A DNA stretch of 26,135 nt, taken from contig VDMD01000233.1 of the NCBI GenBank assembly GCA_007026445.1, positions 1-26,135 of the forward strand, given 5' to 3'. Shown here piece after piece: positions 20,629-26,135 of the stretch. This stretch comes from Schizophyllum amplum. Taxonomy: Eukaryota > Basidiomycota > Agaricomycetes > Agaricales > Schizophyllaceae. Under the pieces are notes generated by a model, which was not told where the DNA came from, did not search any database, and worked only from the letters and a program-made list of their open reading frames with translations. The translations under genes and the position numbers were made by a program. Within the stretch, counting starts at the first letter, position 1; each line of letters opens with the position of its first letter.

Positions 20629-23396
20629 AGGTGAAGGGGGCGCTAAACATAGAGAAGATATGTGCGTACTTATTTTGCGCTCACGAAACCGCGTTATCTA
20701 ACAAAGTACTTATATGCAGCATGTAACAATAAAGAGCTATACAAGGCTTGTGGTAGCTGGTCGGCGACTTCTTCGCTGTGGAAGCCCCATTCGGCCTTGT
20801 AACGCGCCCTAGTCTCGCGCGCGGTCATGAAACCGTCTTCTGAGATCCCGGGATCTGCGAGATGAGATCTCTCCCGTCTCCGACAGTTGAACGACCATGC
20901 CATCTCTCCTGAGCTTTCCCTCAGCGTGTCCGCCCCTTCAGTACTAAGCCCAGACGGCGTGTAACGTACGTGCCGCTATTTTCATCTCCTCAGTTGAGTA
21001 CTGTTATGTCACGCCTGCAACAGAAGGACACAGCAAGCGGAGCAAGGGCAGGAAGGACGAGTCGCCAACTCCGACTGTGGCTCGGAAGTTCAACGGTGAC
21101 TCAAGCTGACGCAGCATCTTCCGACCTGATCTTCCAGTCCCACGTGATGTGTTGCAAAGTTGCACGGAACCGTTGCTGAATCTTTCCTGCCGCGCTGTCA
21201 GCTCATACCTTCCCTAACGGACGAAGAGCAGGCTCGGCCCTAGTCTGTGAGTTTCGATGCACTCCCTCTGGTGCTCGAACCGCATACGATCGCTGTGTTG
21301 GCCTTGAGCGACTGGCGTCCCTTAATATGGTATGCCGTTCTGTCAGTGGTCTCCATGTACTGAAGATAGAGACGCCGACAGAGCTTCAAGGATAGTCAAA
21401 GACGCCTATGATACGCTTACGCGCAAGAATATCGCGCCGCGATTCAGTCGACTAGGCATCGTCAGCGCAAAACTGTACTGCATACAGAAGTGCATCACGG
21501 CAGGTCCTGTAAGTGCACCGCATACGTGAGGTGAGACTCTGACTACGAGCGTGAGAGCGCGCGTGCCGCTTCTAGCCACTTGCTGACGCATTGACGAGGC
21601 AACTCGCCTTGAACAATGCCAGGTCCGGGGCCAAGGGCGCGAGGATCACGGCCACACCGCGGCCATCGCGGTCAGATCGGGCTAATGCCAGATGTTGAAA
21701 ATACGTCACGGGATACATCCCGAGCTCGACCACTCGTGGTCTGCTCTGGGTCTGCTCGTCATGAAGCCAACGTGAAGCCAACGGGGGCTGGGGCCGGCGA
21801 CTTCTTTCATCTCGGCTGTCTGTGGCTGTCTACTTTCTCTCATGTCTGCTTCGCCCGATTTACCCCCTTCTTCGGACGTGCCTCCGATGCATGCTTTTTT
21901 TTCTGAATCGTTTCCTTCCTTCCTTACATCAGCTTGCCACTTGCTATCACTTTGTCGGCGTATTCCCCGATCCGAATGGGAATGGGGCTTCCTAATTCTG
22001 TTCCGTCTGCCCGAACTGCTCGAACTGACCCGATATTCTCAGGGCACCCCGATGAAAGGGAGCAAGTCCTCGTTTGCCGGACTACGTCGCAGTCAGCCGT
22101 CGAGATGCGTATAATTCTTTGTTTCGAGGTCAACGCTCCTCGGGGTGATGAACACGGCGACCGTGTTCGCCTGCGGCTCAGGGGGTATGTATGTTCGTTC
22201 GCACGGTCCCACTTTATGTCCTATCATCCGCGAGAACCCCGATGAATACGCTTTCCAGTCTTCCTTCGCGCATCCGAGGATCGAGATACGAAGCTTGATG
22301 CAAGTCCACCGGGAGCGGACCTTCGTTTCCACTGCTCGCGGGCTGCTGTTGTCCTTTCAGTGGTTTTGTTTACATTTATTGTACGTCAGCAATCCTCCTC
22401 ATCAACTGAGGAAAGCTGATCCATCGTAACGCACAGCTAACTCGAAGATCAGGGCCGCCATCACCGTCTCGCACTCAGTTGAACAATAGGCCTTCGCCGG
22501 AGGTACCACTCTCACGAAGTCAGTTGACGGGGATCACAGTGTTGCTATCTGACACACCATTCCGCGTGCGCGCGCACTCCCTGTTATTACGAGGTGCCTT
22601 GTTTCGCCACTATAGCAGTGAATTGGCTTGTACTAACTAGAGATTGTTAGTCGCGATATGACCGATGTCCCTCGTCTTCCCCGATAGTACTGGATCCCTT
22701 TTACCGATTCTATCGCTTCAGCAAATTTCTCTCAACGCCGCCTGTCATCCTCCACCGCGCCGCATCCGCGAGAGCTTGCTTATTGCGCCGGTTTTTCTCG
22801 CCGTATAGGTACGTCGGGACTCAGTACTCCAACCCAGATTGCCGCACGTCTCCGAATAGTGCACCCTGAGCCGCCGGATTGCTGGAAGAATATCTCCAGC
22901 CGCATTCGGCGCGGCGGACATAAGTCGTGGCCGTGCCAATGAAACGCTCGTGGCTAACTGCTTCAGACCATCTCTCAGCTCCAATACAGGGATCCTATGC
23001 GGAATCGGTGTTTCTGCTCTGCACAGCTGCGCTCGAACCTGGGTCGAACACCGGTTTACATACCGGTGTACTGATTGACACAATTCCAGTCTCAGACGCA
23101 GAAAAGTTCAACAACGCGTGACGGTGATGGTTCGCGGCAAGCCGTGACATGGTCACGCTGACTGCCATCGCAGCGCACTTCCATCGACGCCAGTGTCACC
23201 CGCCGTGGACGAAGATCTCGCGATCTCGGTGCGCAATGAAACGATCAGCGGCTTGGGCGTCTGTTGTCGGCACGGATACGGGCGCGCAGAGCAATGACCA
23301 AGAATCTCGCGGGGCGAACATTCCATCGAGTCACCATCAGTCACGGCGCATTCCGGACCACAGCCCCTTCAAGCGCCCGTGCGAAGGCGACATATG
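20629..23396. other. Long gene-poor stretch, about 2.8 kb
   Basis: No ORF here shows a recognisable domain, signal peptide or consistent splicing. The longest candidates are 20694-20903 (-, 69 residues), 21842-22114 (+, 90), 22145-22429 (+, 94) and 22745-23083 (-, 112); all have compositions expected of chance ORFs. I see no terminal repeats, target-site duplications, tRNA B-box or transposase motifs. Small pyrimidine runs (CCTTCCTTCC near 21914) occur. It could hold lncRNA, decayed elements or a gene split by indels. Confidence 0.4.
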
Positions 23397-23404
23397 TATA
23401 TAAG
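23397..23404 (+). promoter_or_regulatory. TATA box upstream of the 32-residue ORF
   Basis: TATATAAG, the same octamer as at the three-module gene, 169 bases before the ATG at 23573. The following leader is strongly C/T-rich (CTCACCACACTCGCACTTCT), a mark of highly expressed fungal genes. Confidence 0.5.
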
Positions 23405-23572
23405 ACCGCCCAGCTGAAGAGGGAGGCCATTCTATCATCCGGCTTGCCACCGCATCCCCGTCTCGCTCTTAGACAGCCGCACACCACTCGCAGTCTCAGA
23501 CTCGCAGCAGCACGCACGTAGCTCCCTTCACATCCTTCTCTCACCACACTCGCACTTCTCGCATACATCGCA

Positions 23573-23671
23573 ATGGCTGGCCAATCCAACGGTACCAAGG
23601 GCTCCGGATCCGGCTCTGGCTCGTCCACAGTGAAGGGCGGCGCGTCGTCGACAGGCGCAGTGTTCTTCTAG
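23573..23671 (+). CDS. Possible short protein of 32 residues, Gly/Ser-rich
   Basis: The ORF starts MAGQSNGTKG, continues with a Gly/Ser run and STVKGGASSTGAVFF at the C-terminus, then stops. Support is indirect: a TATATAAG box 169 bases upstream, a pyrimidine-rich leader, a good start context (CATCGCAATGGCT), and C-ending codons favoured in expressed fungal genes. There is no signal peptide, CaaX box, cysteine or membrane segment. I do not recognise it. It could be a small hydrophilic protein or the first exon of a longer gene, but no good donor site follows within the ORF. It is shorter than most gene finders allow, so it may be missed elsewhere. Confidence 0.4.
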   Translation: MAGQSNGTKGSGSGSGSSTVKGGASSTGAVFF

Positions 23672-24248
23672 GCGTCCCGCCATACGCACACGCGCGCCGA
23701 CGCGTCAACTCCCACATGCACACGCCCCGCCATACTCTATCCATCACACATAATGCGCGCGAGGCGTATCCAACCGCCGCCGCCGCCGCCGCCACCGTCA
23801 CCTATTTATTGCGGATCCCGCCCCTCATACACTATCCCTCGCCTAATCATGCGAGACGCCCTGGAGGAGGAGAGCCGATGAAGACACGGAGGAAGGGAGA
23901 ATGCAGGGACTCGCCGCGCCGGCCTAGCTCGTGACGCACAATCATCGCTCCCGCCCCCATCACACCCATCGACCCATCGCATCTTCTCTACATACGCTGA
24001 CTTATGTATCTATTCCGGAAGGATCGCCCATCACGCACTCCCTATGTATTGACCAACATGTAGCACGTTCTCCGCTCGCTTCCCAGCGCGCTTCCTCCAG
24101 TACATTACCTTGATCACACGGCCTTCTCTAGCGCCCGTCACCAGTAATAGTTCTATATATCCGGCCGCGGACCCCTTCGCAATTGTTAGAATAGACAAGA
24201 CTGCTGATACATTCGTGAGCTCTACGACTGCAGACCACAGGAGGTGTG
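23672..24248. other. 3' region between the short ORF and the hydrolase, with CCG microsatellite
   Basis: No gene is seen. A (CCG)n run of about 20 bases lies at 23774-23793. The region is the likely 3' flank of two convergent units (short ORF + and hydrolase -). Confidence 0.45.
23774..23793 (+). repeat. CCG trinucleotide microsatellite
   Basis: Six to seven uninterrupted CCG units followed by CCACCG. It is noncoding in the model given here. Confidence 0.85.
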
Positions 24249-25734
24249 CTACAGGCGAGCTTCTTTCCCATGCTCGCCCCAGACGCCATCGCGCAGCTGC
24301 CCGCGGCCTCTCAAATCCCACCAGCGCACGATCGCATCCACTACCTCCCCCGTCCGCCCCTCGAAGTTGTGTCCCGCGTCCTCCATCAAGTGCAGCGTAT
24401 GCGTTCCAGGCGCTCGCCCGCCAAGCGCCCGCGCGTAGATCACCGCGTCGTACCTGCAGGACGGTTAGCCAGGCCGCTCTCACGCGAAGCGCGGACCGGG
24501 CAAGAACGCACGGCGGCACCGTCAGGTCCGCGAGTCCGTGCACCGTGAGGACGGCGACGTGCGCGGGGAAGTGGTCCCACACCAGGCTCGTGTCGAAGGC
24601 GGCGAAGGCGGCGAGGTCCGCCGCGGTCACGCGCAAGGCAGCTGGCGTCGCGCGAACGACAGGCGTCCATAGCGCGGCGCCCTTCTCTGCGATCTCGCGC
24701 TGCCATGCTTGTCCTGCTGGGAGTCTGTACCGGTTTATGTTGGCTTTGGCATGCACTTCGAAGTCACGAAATCATGCGCACCATACAGTTTCTGAAGGCG
24801 AGGTTAGGCGTGGTCGATGCAGGTTCTCGTTACCATCGCACGCACCCGCATTCGATACCGTCCGGAAACGTTGACGAAACCGTCGACTTCCTGGGCTTCC
24901 GGCGCTGTACACATCCAGCGGAAACCAACGATGGACCCTCTTGAGTGGCCAACAAGGAGCGCGATGCGATATCCGAGATGACGCGAAGGTACGCAACACG
25001 GCAGCAAGGTCGGCAACATCATCGTCCAGCGCATCTGTGCGCCATGTACCGGGCGTCTCGTGATTGCCTCTGGTGGTGAGAGTAAGCTATCAAGCATTGT
25101 ATAAAGTGCGAAAGGGCAGGAGGACAAAAGTAGGTGAGAATATGAAGTGGCAAAATGCATGCCAGCATTTCAGGATGATACATTCGAATGCTCACCTAAA
25201 GTCGAAACGAAAGGAGTCAATAGGAAGAGTGCGCGCGAGGCGCTTCTGGTAGATAGTCCTTGTGCCTATGTAGAGTGCCGATGTCAGCTCGCGAGCCCTG
25301 GGTCTGGCGTGCCACCATGGCGCAGTCAACGGTCACGCTGTCAAAGCACAAAAGCAGCTCATAGCAGTAGCAACGCCGACCGTTCTGCCGTCCCGAGCAG
25401 ATGCGCATAACGATCAAGAGACAGCGGTTTCACCGCTGGACACAGGTCTTGGCGTGTAACTTCAATGGCAGGGTATAGCGAGAACGGGCATACGCGGGGA
25501 CCCTCGATCGCTATCTCAGAGCTACTGAAGCAGAGCTCACCCCGCTGTCCCATGTAGAATCTGGCAGACGCAGGGGTGAGCACTGGACATGATGCGACAG
25601 AACTTACAAGGGCCTACCAGGGCGATCGCTCGGCCTTTTGTAACCGTCACCTCTTCGGTCTGTTCCAATATCCCCGCTACAGCGCAGCCCTCTTCATTGG
25701 GATGGGGTATGCGCACAACAGAGTGCTTTGACAT
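24249..25734 (-). CDS. Alpha/beta-hydrolase (esterase/lipase-like, fungal cytosolic type)
   Basis: Start chosen at 25734 (MSKHSVVRIPHPNEEG); the ORF is open 90 bases further up but that part looks random. Blocks in order are EVTVTKGRAIAL, ILHGTAG with HKDYL (oxyanion strand), IDSFRFDFRGNHETPGTWR, the nucleophile elbow LLVGHSRGS, FVNVSGRYRM, LAAFAAFDTSLVWDHFPAHV, LTVHGLADLTVPPYDAVIYA and EDAGHNFEG. Ser, Asp (GLAD) and His (AGHNF) of the triad are all present. The pieces need at least five introns and one-base corrections near 25254 (KDYL-QKR) and 24973 (SSR-YRIALLVG). There is no signal peptide. It ends at 24249. The substrate is unknown; homologues are usually annotated only as hydrolases. 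Confidence 0.8.
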
Positions 25735-26135
25735 GATAGCAGATGGTGGACAGTCTGGTGGTGGTCGTCGTGGTGGAACACCGGGGATGAACAATCCCGA
25801 GGCCGAACGAATCAACATCGGCATAGGCCGAGATCACGTGCATTTTAGCACGTGCCAATTGCCATTGTTCTCGAACAACGACATGCGCGTTTCTTGAACT
25901 GGACTATCACCCTGACATTCCGCTTTCCATTGTCTCAAAGGACAGAGCTCACTCTGATGTACTCATAACCGGCATCTATCGTAGGCATGTCTCTCACTAT
26001 CCCGCTTGTGTTTCCAAGCTCGACGAGAAACGCGTCGCCGGAACTCAGCTATTCATCTTCCCTTCCGACAACTCTGGTGCATCACACGGGAGTGATACTG
26101 ACCGGCTGCAACGATGGTGGCGTATATATGTTCTC
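25735..26135. other. Right-edge region upstream of the hydrolase
   Basis: About 400 bases with the E-box pair at 25835-25854 and no recognisable gene. A neighbouring gene may start beyond the window. Confidence 0.4.
25835..25854. promoter_or_regulatory. Paired CACGTG E-boxes upstream of the hydrolase
   Basis: CACGTG at 25835-25840 and again at 25849-25854, 14 bases apart, 100-120 bases upstream of the start at 25734. CACGTG is bound by fungal bHLH factors of the Cbf1/Pho4 type. Regulation is inference. Confidence 0.4.

Noticed and set aside
23030..23065. Repeated CGAAC/ACCGGT words that suggested a tRNA B-box or element terminus
   Set aside because: No cloverleaf can be built around it, and ACCGGT is merely a short palindrome occurring twice.
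24110..24874. 254-residue plus-strand ORF
   Set aside because: Antisense to conserved hydrolase exons; Ser/Arg/Ala-rich shadow of GC-rich coding sequence.

Overview
The window looks like nuclear DNA of a filamentous basidiomycete (Agaricomycetes, probably a wood-decay polypore-type fungus). The genes are dense and GC-rich in their codons, and are cut by many 50-90 bp GT-AG introns with GTRNGT donors. Several products are secreted plant-wall enzymes of the kind such fungi make (GH16, CE1, GH43 with CBM35). I see no bacterial operons, rRNA, tRNA, CRISPR array or intact transposon.

Layout: GH16 glucanase (-, cut by the left edge, 1-710); small Ser/Thr kinase (-, 1721-2698); short-chain dehydrogenase (+, 3352-5044); CE1 esterase (+, 5951-7091); secreted protein of three tandem modules (-, 7508-9400) whose 3' end runs into a 20-bp minisatellite; small basic/acidic protein (-, 10178-10946); Aurora kinase (-, 11574-12983); M64 zinc metallopeptidase (-, 13277-15284); GH43/CBM35 exo-galactanase type enzyme (+, 16660-18619); quinone oxidoreductase-like MDR protein (+, 19240-20628); about 2.9 kb with no convincing gene; a possible 32-residue ORF behind a good TATA box (+, 23573-23671); alpha/beta hydrolase (-, 24249-25734).

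The genes do not form one pathway. The secreted enzymes share a likely role in breaking down polysaccharide and protein outside the cell. They sit among housekeeping genes (Aurora kinase, SDR, oxidoreductase), as is usual in fungal genomes.

Five multi-exon genes between 1721 and 10946 splice into perfectly open frames (about 4.8 kb of coding sequence). In contrast GH16, Aurora, M64, GH43, the oxidoreductase and the hydrolase each carry one to several 1-2 base frame breaks inside conserved blocks. Because Aurora kinase is normally essential and single-copy, unpolished indel errors in the assembly are the likeliest cause. Exon borders given here were worked out by hand from splice signals and family resemblance, without alignment or RNA data.
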